Shown piece after piece: positions 40,327 to 49,276 of a stretch of 64,000 nt of DNA; position 1 is the first letter of the stretch, and each line of letters opens with the position of its first letter. The position numbers and the translations under genes are program-made. The notes under the pieces were generated by a model that was not told where the DNA came from, made no database searches, and was given only the letters and a program-made list of their open reading frames with translations. Source of the stretch: Pedobacter kyungheensis. GTDB taxonomy: Bacteria; Bacteroidota; Bacteroidia; Sphingobacteriales; Sphingobacteriaceae. The stretch is taken from positions 62,001-126,000 of the forward strand of contig NZ_JSYN01000028.1 in NCBI RefSeq assembly GCF_000812965.1. The letters are read 5' to 3'.

Positions 40327-40470
40327 TCACTTCTTCTCTTTCTGCTTACCAAAACCCCAGGGACAGTGTTTGCACTTGTTTTTACAGCAATAACCACGCT
40401 TTAAATGATACGCTTCGGTAAAAACCATTAAACCTGCCTCGTTAAAATAAAAGTCTTCGCCTTCTTTCAT
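40327..40470 (-). CDS. Small cysteine-rich DUF5522-like protein
   Basis: A 47-residue frame translated by hand: MKEGEDFYFNEAGLMVFTEA, then YHLKRGYCCKNKCKHCPWGF, then a basic tail GKQKEKK. The HLKRGYCC...C..CPWGF pattern with four clustered Cys is that of the small DUF5522 family, which may bind a metal. It lies 71 bases after the exonuclease stop on the same strand and could be the last gene of that unit. Function unknown. Confidence 0.75.
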   Translation of the reverse strand: MKEGEDFYFNEAGLMVFTEAYHLKRGYCCKNKCKHCPWGFGKQKEKK

Positions 40471-40541
40471 GCTTAGTTTTGAATGGTTGATTTTTTGATA
40501 GCTAAAGATCCTGAAACAAGTTCAGAATAAGGAGCCTAGTG

Positions 40542-41483
40542 TTAATTTAATATTTTAACTTCCAGTTTACCTGCAAAATAATCTCTTAGCTGTTTGCCAT
40601 CACCATGCAAAGTCCATACCTGCTGTGGTTCTACCTTTTTAATGGTTTCTAAAATGGCATCCCAATCAGCATGATCAGAAATGTAAAGTGATATGCCATT
40701 TTGTTGCTGCAGATTTTTCCAGCCTGAAGCAAAGGCCCTTACCACGTTAATCGCTTTATGGTAGCTGTGAAAAACCATTGGCGGCACAATATACACCTGG
40801 TGCTCGTGATTATTTTTCATCACTTTGCGGTCGTACATTTTGTAACTGCCCAGTTTCATGCCGTACTCTTCGTAAATTTTAACAAAAGGCATAATACTGT
40901 GATGAACCATTACATTTTTAGTAGGACAATGTTCGTTCAGCAACTGAATAATCCGCTGACTCTTACCCAAGGCATAAGCGCCAAGCATAATATTGGCATT
41001 GGTTAAGTTTAGTTTCTTAATCTCCTCTACCGCCGAAGGGTGTTTGGTATCGGGGTTGGCAAAGGTACTTTCGGTAATGAGCACATCGGCCTTAACAAAT
41101 TCGAATGGCTCGCAAGTAGCATCGGCTTCTGTTTTATAATCGCCGGTATAAAGGTATTTAACGCCTTTATATTCCATTAAAACCTGTGCTGAGCCTAAAA
41201 TATGCCCTGCCGAATAAAAAGTAATCGTAACTTCCTTTATTTTAAACGACTGGTGGTAAGCTTTAACGTAAAAATCAACAGCTGCGAATTTACGGTAACG
41301 GTGTTTCATAAAAGCTTCAGTAGCTGAAGTGCAGTATACATTTTGGCTACCGCCTATTGCATGATCGCCGTGTGCATGGGAAACTACCGCTTCTTTTACA
41401 GGCTGTTGGGGATCGAGGTAAAAATCGCCGTAAACACAGTATAAACCTGTTGGGGTAATGGTAATAAAATCTGCTAAAATCAC
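40542..41483 (-). CDS. Beta-CASP/MBL exonuclease (ligase-associated type)
   Basis: A 313-residue metallo-beta-lactamase/beta-CASP-like nuclease. The metal motif VVSHAHGDHAIGG is followed by the SAGHILGSAQVLME and LYTGDYKTEADATCEP motifs of the SNM1/CPSF group, and the C-terminal YISDHADWDAI. It resembles the exonuclease that accompanies an ATP-dependent DNA ligase in some bacteria, but no ligase gene is nearby. The start codon is GTG. It lies 45 bases after coaE on the same strand. Confidence 0.82.
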   Translation of the reverse strand: MILADFITITPTGLYCVYGDFYLDPQQPVKEAVVSHAHGDHAIGGSQNVYCTSATEAFMKHRYRKFAAVDFYVKAYHQSFKIKEVTITFYSAGHILGSAQVLMEYKGVKYLYTGDYKTEADATCEPFEFVKADVLITESTFANPDTKHPSAVEEIKKLNLTNANIMLGAYALGKSQRIIQLLNEHCPTKNVMVHHSIMPFVKIYEEYGMKLGSYKMYDRKVMKNNHEHQVYIVPPMVFHSYHKAINVVRAFASGWKNLQQQNGISLYISDHADWDAILETIKKVEPQQVWTLHGDGKQLRDYFAGKLEVKILN

Positions 41484-41528
41484 AAGTAAGATAAAAAGAT
41501 TTAAAGATTATAGGATTAGAGTAGATAG

Positions 41529-42146
41529 TTAAATATTGATGCTTTTAAGCCCTTCTGCAGCCTTTAAAAATTGCTGGTGTAAAGCTAAAACCTGTTCGAT
41601 AATAGATTGCTGTTCATCATTAACGATAAAATGATTGGCCAATTTCGATTTCTCTTCATCGCTAAGTTGCTTGTCCATGCGGGCTTTAACCTGTTCTGCC
41701 GAAACGCCGTCGCGCTGCATTACCCTTTTCAGTTTAATTTCATAAGGTGCTGTAACCAGAATGGTTGTATCGCACATTTTATACGAACCACTTTCAAATA
41801 ATAGTGCTGCCTCTTTTAAGGTGTAAGGAGTAGTTTGTGGAATACTTGCTTCCCAGGCATCGAAAGCACGAAAAACTGCCGGATGTACCAGCGCATTGAG
41901 TTGTTTAAGTGCTGTTTCGTTATTAAAAACAATGCCTGCAATATGTTTATTGTTCAGTTTTCCGTCTTCAAAATAACTTTCACTTCCAAAGGCTTCTTTA
42001 ATGCCTGCAACCAACACGGCATCTTTACACATGATCTCTTTGGCCACAGTATCGGCATAAAACACAGGGATTCCCAGCACTTCAAAAACCTTACATGCAG
42101 TAGTTTTACCACTGCCAATACCACCTGTTATACCTACTTTATACAT
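41529..42146 (-). CDS. coaE: Dephospho-CoA kinase
   Basis: A 205-residue P-loop kinase that catalyses the last step of coenzyme A synthesis. The N-terminal VGITGGIGSGKTTACK is the Walker A signature; FYADTVAKEIM and KEAALLFESGSYKMCD are CoaE-specific. Its ATG shares one base with the TAA stop of the ybbR-like gene upstream, so the two are translationally coupled. A word repeat (GATTTAAAGATTATAGGATT, 41489-41525) separates it from the exonuclease gene. Confidence 0.95.
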   Translation of the reverse strand: MYKVGITGGIGSGKTTACKVFEVLGIPVFYADTVAKEIMCKDAVLVAGIKEAFGSESYFEDGKLNNKHIAGIVFNNETALKQLNALVHPAVFRAFDAWEASIPQTTPYTLKEAALLFESGSYKMCDTTILVTAPYEIKLKRVMQRDGVSAEQVKARMDKQLSDEEKSKLANHFIVNDEQQSIIEQVLALHQQFLKAAEGLKSINI

Positions 42147-43093
42147 TATTTTTCTACTATGAAATCTATTTTGGAGGGCATTATGCTCACCAATTTACAA
42201 TAATCAGGAAATTGGGTTATTTTAACCGTGAACTGACCGTGCTTTAAATTTTGCCACTCATCAGCATCAACCGTTGCGCTAATAAAACTATCGTCTACCT
42301 GATCGTAATTGCTTAGGGCAACCAGAAAGGTTACCTTAATCTTTTTGGGATAAAGCTTAATGCTGTTGTAATTCCTGTTATTGATCAGTTTTAATGGCAC
42401 TTCTATCGTTTTTTCGGTAAACTCATCTACCGGGAGTTTCACCTCCACCGAAGAAGGATAAATACTCACATTTTTATGGATACTGTGCTGCAAACCAACC
42501 CTAACCGTAGTACTACCCTGTATTTTATCCAGTTTCAACGTATCGGTTGGCCAGCTGTTTATCTTAGCCAGTTCTTCTACCGGTCCGGCTACCTTAACAA
42601 ATTTGGGGTTGAGGATAATTTCGCTCGAGATACCAAATTGTTTTACAAAATCAAGCCGGTCTATCAGTTTTACTGGTACTTTCTTCACTATCCGCTTCGT
42701 AAAATCGAAATACAGTGTATCAGGCTTAACAGAAATTACCTTTTGTGTACTTTCCAGCTGCCTGTTGATGTTAAACAGCTGATCGGAAAACACAATAAAA
42801 TCTTTGGTATTGAGCTGGCTTAAACTAACCGAAACCGACGGCGGGCTAATCCTTAACCGTGCAAACAACAATTGCCAGCCAGTACCCTCCACCTGCAAAT
42901 CAATCGTATCTGATTGCAGTGGATAAAACGCCCTTTTAGTTGGTGTATTTTTGAATACCAGAACGGTTTTGGCAGTATAGATATATTTATTATTCAATGC
43001 CATAAAAAGCCATGCAGCAATTGCCAGCAATAAGCAGGCTAGTAAGCTGAATACACGTCTTTTTTCAATTTTAGTTAATCTAATAAAGGGCAT
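42146..43093 (-). CDS. YbbR-like domain protein
   Basis: A 315-residue protein with one N-terminal membrane helix (about residues 13-31, LLACLLLAIAAWLFMAL) and an extracytoplasmic part of repeated beta-rich YbbR-type domains (VKVAGPVEELAKINSWPTDTL, VEVKLPVDEFTEKTIEVPL). YbbR/CdaR proteins regulate the diadenylate cyclase CdaA in Firmicutes. A cdaA-like gene is not present here, so that role is not shown. It is coupled to coaE by a one-base overlap. Confidence 0.8.
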   Translation of the reverse strand: MPFIRLTKIEKRRVFSLLACLLLAIAAWLFMALNNKYIYTAKTVLVFKNTPTKRAFYPLQSDTIDLQVEGTGWQLLFARLRISPPSVSVSLSQLNTKDFIVFSDQLFNINRQLESTQKVISVKPDTLYFDFTKRIVKKVPVKLIDRLDFVKQFGISSEIILNPKFVKVAGPVEELAKINSWPTDTLKLDKIQGSTTVRVGLQHSIHKNVSIYPSSVEVKLPVDEFTEKTIEVPLKLINNRNYNSIKLYPKKIKVTFLVALSNYDQVDDSFISATVDADEWQNLKHGQFTVKITQFPDYCKLVSIMPSKIDFIVEK

Positions 43094-43160
43094 AACAATT
43101 AAATATTAGCTGTAAAATGGAATTTTACTTCCAAAATGTATGCAACCAAATGTAGTAAAA

Positions 43161-43190
43161 CAAAAACAGTCCCGAAAGTTTTCGGAACTG
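43161..43190 (-). terminator. Terminator after yajC
   Basis: On the minus strand CAGTTCCGA pairs with TCGGGACTG (one G-T pair) and is followed by TTTTTGTTTT. It separates the nusB-DUF1573-yajC unit from ybbR-coaE. Confidence 0.85.
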
Positions 43191-43213
43191 CTCTTCATTT
43201 TAATTATTTCTGC

Positions 43214-43528
43214 TTAAGCTTTAGCTGCAGTAACTGCTTTTGTAGCATCTAAAGAAACTGCCGATTTATCGAAACGGATTTTAGCACCGCTTTCAACTTC
43301 AATTAAGAAGGTAGTATCGTTTAAATCTACAATTTTACCGTGGATACCTGCAGTGGTAATTACTTTATCGCCTTTGCCTAATTCTGCTACTAATTTTTTA
43401 TGGTCTTTTGCTTTTTTAACCTGCGGACGGATCATGAAGAAGTAGAAAACTACCATGATTAATACCATTGGTACAACTGTACCCAACATATTGCCGTTTG
43501 CAGCCTGTAAAATTACTGTTGATGTCAT
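43214..43528 (-). CDS. yajC: Preprotein translocase subunit YajC
   Basis: A 104-residue protein with one membrane helix (VVPMVLIMVVFYFFMIRPQVKKAKDHKK, the YajC hallmark) and a small beta-rich cytoplasmic domain (GDKVITTAGIHGKIVDLNDTTFLIEV). It associates with SecDF, which lies at 15452 rather than next to it. It is the last gene of a nusB-DUF1573-yajC unit ending at the terminator at 43161-43190. Confidence 0.95.
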   Translation of the reverse strand: MTSTVILQAANGNMLGTVVPMVLIMVVFYFFMIRPQVKKAKDHKKLVAELGKGDKVITTAGIHGKIVDLNDTTFLIEVESGAKIRFDKSAVSLDATKAVTAAKA

Positions 43529-43604
43529 TTCTTTTTTTATTTGTTTTTATGAATAGTTGATGGCTTGTTATACCTGAGGGCAAATAACTTTACCATCAGC
43601 CAGT

Positions 43605-44054
43605 TTATTTTTTAGCCAGTACCTCGCCTACCAAATGTACGGTAGTAGTAGTCGGGTTGGCATTTGAGGTAACGGTTACCACTTTATCCTGCATGCCCAT
43701 TTTACCTTCGCTGTTAAAAACCACGCTGATAATACCTTCTTTACCTGGCAAAATAGGCTCGCCCGGTACCTGAGGTATAGTACAGCCACAAGTTGCTGTT
43801 GCATTTGAAACAATAAGCGGACTTTTACCTGTATTTTTCAGTTTAAAATCGTGTTTTACTTTTTCGCCCTGTTCAATTTTACCGAAATCGTAAATATCGC
43901 GTTCAAACACAATAACCGGTGCATCGGCTGGCGCCACCTTAGCGGTTTTTGAGGTATCGTTTCCAGCCGAAGCTGTTTCTGAAGTTTGGTTATTTGCATT
44001 GCGGCAAGCTGTAAATGAAATCGCAGCAATGGCCAGGATAAATATTTTCTTCAT
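43605..44054 (-). CDS. DUF1573 lipoprotein
   Basis: A 149-residue lipoprotein (lipobox Cys17 in AAISFTACRN) with a Ser/Thr/Ala-rich linker and one DUF1573 immunoglobulin-like domain: ERDIYDFGKIEQGEKVKHDFKLKNTGKSPLIVSNATATCGCT. The CGCT segment is typical of the family. The function is unknown, though the domain is very common in Bacteroidota. The gap to nusB is only three bases, so co-expression is near certain. Confidence 0.9.
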   Translation of the reverse strand: MKKIFILAIAAISFTACRNANNQTSETASAGNDTSKTAKVAPADAPVIVFERDIYDFGKIEQGEKVKHDFKLKNTGKSPLIVSNATATCGCTIPQVPGEPILPGKEGIISVVFNSEGKMGMQDKVVTVTSNANPTTTTVHLVGEVLAKK

Positions 44055-44057
44055 TTT

Positions 44058-45008
44058 TTAGTCTTCAATTAATCCGCGGCCAATCTTTTTAATGGTGTTA
44101 TTTTTCTTAAGATCGCCCAAAATTTTATCTAAAATACCGTTAATAAACGAATTACTTTTCGGTGTACTGTAATCTTTTGAAAGTTCAAGGTACTCGTTAA
44201 TGGTAACTTTTACCGGGATAGATGGGAAATTCAAAAGCTCGCAGATGGCCATTTTCATCAAAATGGTATCCATTAAAGCAATACGTTCCGATTCCCAGTT
44301 TTTGGTCCTGTCGGCAATCAATTCCTGGTATTTGGCATCGTTTTGCAAGGTGTGTACAAAAAGATCCTGTACAAATTTGCTGTCTTCTACCCAATCGGCA
44401 CTAATTTCGGTCAGTTTGTTCTTGAAAGGATCTTCTGAAGTAAAGTTTTTCAGGGTTTTGGCCACCATACCTTTCATTACCTCATGATCTACCTGCCAGT
44501 TGATAAATTTCTCTTCAAAAACCTGGATAATGGCCTGGCTTTTTAAGATAATTTTACGGAAAATGTATTTGATGATATCTTTTGATGATTCTAAACTTTC
44601 GTTCGGATCGGCAAGATAATCGGCATACTCTTTTGATGCTTTTAAAGCATTATAAACGGTTTTACGGATTTCAGGATCAAAACCCCAGTCTACCTTGTAT
44701 TTTTTTACCGCTGCTGCATAATCAGGGTTTTGCTGCAATAAAACACTAAACTTATTGTGCAGCAATTTCATGTTCGGATTAATATCCTCAGCTGTTTTAA
44801 TGTGTTTGTTTGCGCGCTCTGCAGCGTCGTTAGCAGTAAATTCGGTAACCTCTACCAATAAAGATAACATCCAGATGTACATTTCGTACACGCTGTCGAT
44901 GCTTTGCATTAAAGTTTTTAAATCACCTTTAATGTCTTTTTTGTCTGCCATGTGCCAAGCAAAAATGTTTTGCAAAGCTTTGATTCTTAAGTGCCTTCTG
45001 TTTAACAT
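44058..45008 (-). CDS. nusB: Transcription antitermination factor NusB, long form
   Basis: A 316-residue protein. MLNRRHLRIKALQNIFAWH opens the NusB-like fold, and the C-terminal 140 residues (RTKNWESERIALMDTILMKMAICELLNFPSIPVKVTINEYLELSKDYSTPKSNSFINGILD, shown only as a landmark) contain the conserved RNA/S10-binding elements. It is about twice the length of E. coli NusB (139 residues); Bacteroidota NusB proteins carry this extra helical region. It binds boxA RNA with S10 in rRNA antitermination. Confidence 0.88.
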   Translation of the reverse strand: MLNRRHLRIKALQNIFAWHMADKKDIKGDLKTLMQSIDSVYEMYIWMLSLLVEVTEFTANDAAERANKHIKTAEDINPNMKLLHNKFSVLLQQNPDYAAAVKKYKVDWGFDPEIRKTVYNALKASKEYADYLADPNESLESSKDIIKYIFRKIILKSQAIIQVFEEKFINWQVDHEVMKGMVAKTLKNFTSEDPFKNKLTEISADWVEDSKFVQDLFVHTLQNDAKYQELIADRTKNWESERIALMDTILMKMAICELLNFPSIPVKVTINEYLELSKDYSTPKSNSFINGILDKILGDLKKNNTIKKIGRGLIED

Positions 45009-45058
45009 GAATGTAAGAACGAGTGTGGTTGTTTAAACCTGTTTTTAATAATTATTAT

Positions 45059-46147
45059 TTAATATGATGATTTAATTTTTTTAATATCTGAAATCCGTTT
45101 TTCGGCAATGCGGTTAGCAGCAATATTGGTCGAGATATTTTCGGCCTTACTTAATTTAATCACGCTACGCGTGGCATCGTAGATATTCTCGGTAAGCTGT
45201 ACGGTACGTTTTTTACCAAAACCAGTTAATTCCGAATAGCATGAAATTAAGCCTCCTGCATTAATCAGATAATCCGGTGCAAATAAAATCCCCTTTTTCA
45301 AAAGCAATTCGCTATCTACAACCTCATCTTTTAGCTGATTGTTTGCCGAACCTGCAATAATTGCAAATTTCATTTTTTCAATGGTTTTGTTGTTTACCGT
45401 TGCTCCCATTGCACATGGTGCGTAAACATCAGCTTCAGTGGTAAAAATCTTATCGGCTTCAATTGGTTTTGCCTTGTATTTGCGGGCTACGTAAGTGAGT
45501 TGTTCCTGATTAATATCGCTGATTAAAACTTCGGCGTTTTCTTTTCTTAAAAGTGCTACCAAATGTTCGCCCACATTACCAATCCCTTGCACCACAATGG
45601 TTCTTCCGGCAAGCATATCCGTTCCGAAAACTTCCTTAACGCTGGCTTTAATACCTAAGTATACACCTTGTGCGGTAAATGGAGCGGGATTGCCGGCACC
45701 ACCTATTGATTCGGGCACACCGGTAACATAATCGGTTTCCATGCGGATATATTCCATATCGCGCGTGTTGGTACCCATTTCCTCAGCGGTAATAAATTCG
45801 CCATTCAGGTTTTTAATAAACCTGCCATAGCTGCGCATTAAAGTTTCTGTTTTGTCTTTTCTCGAATCGCCGATGATTACGCCTTTACCACCGCCCAGGT
45901 TTAATCCTGTAATGGCAGCTTTATAAGTCATTCCGCGTGAGAGACGAAGGGCATCTTCCAGGGCTTCGTTTTCAGTTGCATAGCTCCACATGCGTGTACC
46001 GCCTAAAGCAGGACCTAATGTGGTATCGTGTATCGCAATAATTGCTTTTAAACCTGTGTCGGGATCATTGCAAAAAACCAACTTTTTGTGCCCGTAAGCA
46101 CTTAATTGATCTAAAATGGAAAAATCTGTCTGCGAATTTGCTGGCAT
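45059..46147 (-). CDS. Leucine/Glu/Phe/Val dehydrogenase
   Basis: A 362-residue amino-acid dehydrogenase, most like leucine dehydrogenase. It would deaminate branched-chain amino acids with NAD. The Lys-containing loop is TGLNLGGGKGVIIGD, the N-terminal substrate region GPALGGTRMW, and the NAD-binding fold begins RTIVVQGIGNVGEHLVALL. Exact substrate is inferred. The promoter element TAATTTTG lies 24-31 bases before the ATG. nusB follows 50 bases downstream, so partial read-through is possible. Confidence 0.9.
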   Translation of the reverse strand: MPANSQTDFSILDQLSAYGHKKLVFCNDPDTGLKAIIAIHDTTLGPALGGTRMWSYATENEALEDALRLSRGMTYKAAITGLNLGGGKGVIIGDSRKDKTETLMRSYGRFIKNLNGEFITAEEMGTNTRDMEYIRMETDYVTGVPESIGGAGNPAPFTAQGVYLGIKASVKEVFGTDMLAGRTIVVQGIGNVGEHLVALLRKENAEVLISDINQEQLTYVARKYKAKPIEADKIFTTEADVYAPCAMGATVNNKTIEKMKFAIIAGSANNQLKDEVVDSELLLKKGILFAPDYLINAGGLISCYSELTGFGKKRTVQLTENIYDATRSVIKLSKAENISTNIAANRIAEKRISDIKKIKSSY

Positions 46148-46170
46148 ATGAACGTTCGGATAACCTGCTG

Positions 46171-46178
46171 CAAAATTA
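46171..46178 (-). promoter_or_regulatory. Promoter -7 element for the leucine dehydrogenase
   Basis: On the minus strand TAATTTTG matches TAnnTTTG. No obvious -33 element. Confidence 0.5.
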
Positions 46179-46345
46179 GAATAAAAAACGATTATTACAT
46201 GTATTTAACGAAACTATAACAAAATTAATTCTGCCGTGCTATACCTTGTAGTTCTAAAAGCCCCGGACTTAAGAAAAATATGTCATTAATTTTTAAAGCT
46301 TAAACACCGATGCATAAATATGCTGTTTGAAATAACAAATTTATC

Positions 46346-46353
46346 TAAGTTTG
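46346..46353 (+). promoter_or_regulatory. Promoter for the ABC exporter (near-leaderless)
   Basis: TAAGTTTG at 46346-46353 with TTTG at 46326-46329, 16 bases upstream. Transcription should start at about 46357-46360, almost on the ATG at 46360, so the mRNA may be leaderless. Confidence 0.5.
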
Positions 46354-46359
46354 TACAAC

Positions 46360-48150
46360 ATGAAACATCTGAGCCGATTAAATAAGTACTTTCTAAAATA
46401 CAAGTGGTGGATTATTCCGGGAAGTATTTTCGTAGTAATTTCGAATATTTTTGGTGTAGTGCCCGCTCAGGTGATTGGCTATGCAGTTGACCTGATTACT
46501 GAAAATATCCAGATTTTTAACCTCTTTAGCGGATTTAACCGTCAGGCTATCATTTATGATATTTTTAGCAGCAATCTGTTATACTTTGGCTTGCTGGTTA
46601 TAGCGCTTTATTTAATGCGTGGTTTGTTTTTATTTTTTATGCGGCAAACCATTATTTTAATGTCGCGGCATATTGAATTCGATATGAAAAATGACATTTA
46701 CCAACATTATCAGGAGCTGAGCTTAGGTTTTTATCGTCGCAACAATACCGGCGATTTAATGAACCGGGCTACTGAAGATGTAAATCGCGTGCGCATGTAT
46801 GTTGGTCCGGCCATTATGTACACTATTAACACCTTTGTATTATCTGTGCTCATCATCTGGTCGATGTTTGATGTAAACTCCAAACTGGCCATTTACTGTT
46901 TACTTCCCCTGCCCTTTCTGGTGATCATTATTTATTATGTAAACACGCTTATCTTTAAAAAGAGTGGAAAGATACAGGAGCGTTTATCAGATTTATCGAG
47001 TTTTGTGCAGGAACGCTTTTCGGGCATCAGAATTATTAAATCGTATGTGCGCGAAGATTATACGCGCAATATGTTCGAAATACAGAGTAATGAGTATAAA
47101 AAAGATTCGATGGGTTTGGTAAGGGTTTCGGCTTTGTTTTACCCTACCATGTTGCTGCTCATTGGCCTGAGTACTATTTTAACCATTTATATAGGAGGTA
47201 TACAGGTAATGAATGGCAGTATTACGGCTGGCAACATTGCCGAATTTATCATTTACATTAACCAGTTAACTTTTCCGGTAACGATGCTGGGTTGGGTAAC
47301 TTCGTTAATACAAAGGGCAGCCGCATCGCAGAAAAGAATCAACGAATTTCTGGATATTCCTTCCGATATCCAGTCGACTGAAACTGAAGAACGTGTATTG
47401 GCAGGAAATATTAAATTCGACCAGGTAAGCTTTACTTATCCGGATACTGGCATTGAAGCACTAAAAAATGTAAGTTTTGAAATAAAAAGCGGCGAATTTG
47501 TGGCCATTATTGGTAAAACCGGCTCGGGCAAATCTACTTTGGCCAACCTGATTATGCGGATGTACGATGTAGAAAACGGCCAGATTGATGTAGATGGTAA
47601 AAATATTAAGGCATTGAACCTGAAAGATTACCGCGGGCAAATTGGCTTTGTACCACAAGAAGTTTTCCTTTTTTCGGATACAATTAAAAACAACATTGCC
47701 TTTGGTTTAGATACGGTTACCGATGAGGAAGTTTACACAGCGGCCAAAAATGCATCGGTTTATAACAACATTATCGATTTTGACGAAAAGTTCGAAACCA
47801 TGCTTGGCGAACGGGGTATAACGCTCTCCGGCGGACAAAAACAGCGTGTTTCTATTGCACGGGCGCTGATCAAATCACCTAAAATTTTAATATTTGATGA
47901 TTGTCTTTCGGCGGTTGACACGAAAACAGAGGAAGAAATCTTACAAAACCTGGGTAAAATTATGCTTGGAAAAACCAGTATTTTAATTGCTCACAGAATT
48001 TCTACAATTAAAAATGCGGATAAAATTTTAGTGCTCGATGACGGAAAAATCATTGAACAAGGCACACACAATGAATTACTTAGTAAAAACGGCAGTTATA
48101 CGGAGCTTTATAACAACCAACTTTTAGAGGAAGAAAGCCGCACGTTTTAA
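46360..48150 (+). CDS. ABC exporter, fused membrane and ATPase domains
   Basis: A 596-residue half-transporter of the MsbA/multidrug exporter type. Six membrane helices occupy about residues 1-320. The ATPase domain carries Walker A IGKTGSGKST, the signature LSGGQKQRVSIARAL and Walker B ILIFDDCLSAVD. It probably works as a homodimer exporting lipids or drugs. The Walker B acidic residue is followed by Asp-Cys rather than the usual Glu (DDCLSAVD), seen in some exporters and perhaps affecting hydrolysis. I use the ATG at 46360 because the TTG at 46351 lies in the promoter. Confidence 0.92.
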   Translation: MKHLSRLNKYFLKYKWWIIPGSIFVVISNIFGVVPAQVIGYAVDLITENIQIFNLFSGFNRQAIIYDIFSSNLLYFGLLVIALYLMRGLFLFFMRQTIILMSRHIEFDMKNDIYQHYQELSLGFYRRNNTGDLMNRATEDVNRVRMYVGPAIMYTINTFVLSVLIIWSMFDVNSKLAIYCLLPLPFLVIIIYYVNTLIFKKSGKIQERLSDLSSFVQERFSGIRIIKSYVREDYTRNMFEIQSNEYKKDSMGLVRVSALFYPTMLLLIGLSTILTIYIGGIQVMNGSITAGNIAEFIIYINQLTFPVTMLGWVTSLIQRAAASQKRINEFLDIPSDIQSTETEERVLAGNIKFDQVSFTYPDTGIEALKNVSFEIKSGEFVAIIGKTGSGKSTLANLIMRMYDVENGQIDVDGKNIKALNLKDYRGQIGFVPQEVFLFSDTIKNNIAFGLDTVTDEEVYTAAKNASVYNNIIDFDEKFETMLGERGITLSGGQKQRVSIARALIKSPKILIFDDCLSAVDTKTEEEILQNLGKIMLGKTSILIAHRISTIKNADKILVLDDGKIIEQGTHNELLSKNGSYTELYNNQLLEEESRTF

Positions 48151-48167
48151 ATTGTATCAAAATTGTA

Positions 48168-48198
48168 TTTTGAACTTTAAATATTTGCTTTATATTTA
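48168..48198 (+). promoter_or_regulatory. Promoter for the DUF3276 gene
   Basis: TTTTG at 48168-48172 is followed after 18 bases by TATATTTA (48191-48198), one mismatch from the -7 consensus. This supports the ATG at 48230. Confidence 0.45.
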
Positions 48199-48229
48199 CC
48201 GAAACCAAAAACCAACATCAATACCAACC

Positions 48230-48550
48230 ATGGGAGAATTCGACAACAAGGAAAGAGAAGAAGTTTTTTCAAAGAAAGTAAGAGCAGGTAAGAGAACTTA
48301 TTTCTTCGACGTGAAGGCTACGAGATCGGGTGATTATTATTTAACAGTTACCGAAAGCAAGAAAAGATTAGAAGACGGTGTATTTGTAAAACATAAAATC
48401 TTTTTATACAAAGAAGATTTCGAAAAATTTGCCGAGGGCCTGAACGAAACTGTTGATTATATCAAAACCCACCAGGATGTGGTTGAAAAACGTTACGAAT
48501 ATTCAGAAAACGGAGAACATAGCAGATCAGGCGATGATTTTTCTTTCTAA
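48230..48550 (+). CDS. DUF3276 (PUR-alpha-like) nucleic-acid-binding protein
   Basis: A 106-residue protein, MGEFDNKEREEVFSKKVRAGKRTYFFDVKATRS and onward, matching the DUF3276/PUR domain found throughout Bacteroidota. Members such as the Borrelia PurA homologue bind single-stranded DNA or RNA. The basic residues in KRTYFFDVKATRSGDYYLTVTESKKR would lie on the nucleic-acid face. I use the ATG at 48230, where the family normally begins. It is followed by a strong bidirectional terminator. Confidence 0.88.
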   Translation: MGEFDNKEREEVFSKKVRAGKRTYFFDVKATRSGDYYLTVTESKKRLEDGVFVKHKIFLYKEDFEKFAEGLNETVDYIKTHQDVVEKRYEYSENGEHSRSGDDFSF

Positions 48551-48566
48551 GTAATATAATTTCACA

Positions 48567-48606
48567 AAAAAAGCCTTTGCAAAGTAAAAATTGCAAAGGC
48601 TTTTTT
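48567..48606. terminator. Bidirectional terminator
   Basis: A perfect 16-bp stem, AAAAAAGCCTTTGCAA with TTGCAAAGGCTTTTTT, between the convergent DUF3276 and DUF5362 genes. Confidence 0.95.
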
Positions 48607-48622
48607 ATACGCTGTATTTATT

Positions 48623-49084
48623 TTAACGTACAGCCAGGCCTGCACCTACTAAGAATACCAGTAAAAAATAGCCTACAATAACGGCGATGGTAATGATTCC
48701 CCAAAATTTAAACAGAGATTTTAAACTCAATATAGCAGTATCTAAACTTTCTTGATCGCCAAATAACACGCCTTGTTTACCCTTATTGGCCAATCTGAAC
48801 AATAAAATGCTGGGATAGAAATAAAATAAGCCTAAGAGCAAATAAACCACGGTTACAATGGTTGCACCTCCCTGCCCCAGCGGAGCAAACTGTTTAGCGA
48901 GGCCAGGGTTGCCCGAAATAATTGAAGGTATACTCAATGCAGCCAAAATGATAAATGCGGCAAATATAAAACCAACAATCGATAAGAATTTGGCCCATTT
49001 TGTAATATCGTAAAGGTAGCTCCGCATTTCTTCGGTAACGATTAATTTTACCTCCTGAGGCACGTCTTGTTCTAAATCTTCCAT
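48623..49084 (-). CDS. DUF5362 family membrane protein
   Basis: A 153-residue protein with three to four membrane helices (FLSIVGFIFAAFIILAALSIP, GGATIVTVVYLLLGLFYFYPSILLF, FKFWGIITIAVIVGYFLLVFLVGAGL) and the conserved cytoplasmic loop FRLANKGKQGVLFGDQESLDTAILSLKSLFKFWG, as in the DUF5362 family. The function is unknown. Monocistronic, ending at the terminator shared with the DUF3276 gene. Confidence 0.8.
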   Translation of the reverse strand: MEDLEQDVPQEVKLIVTEEMRSYLYDITKWAKFLSIVGFIFAAFIILAALSIPSIISGNPGLAKQFAPLGQGGATIVTVVYLLLGLFYFYPSILLFRLANKGKQGVLFGDQESLDTAILSLKSLFKFWGIITIAVIVGYFLLVFLVGAGLAVR

Positions 49085-49169
49085 GTGTGTGATCTGTAAT
49101 TTTTGTTAAACTTAGATAAAATATCGATCTGCCACAAATTACTGCCTTTATTTAAAGGTTTTAAAAGCT

Positions 49170-49177
49170 TATCTTTG
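49170..49177 (+). promoter_or_regulatory. Possible promoter for ychF
   Basis: TATCTTTG fits TAnnTTTG, about 100 bases before the ychF ATG. A short word repeat (AACTATGAACCATCAACTAA and on, 49218-49262) lies in the leader. Confidence 0.35.
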
Positions 49178-49276
49178 CCCGATTTTTAGGCGGAAGGCGC
49201 AGAAGCATGGAGTATAGGTTTTGAACTATGAACCATCAACTAAAAAACTATTGACTATAAAATAACTAAAATATAA

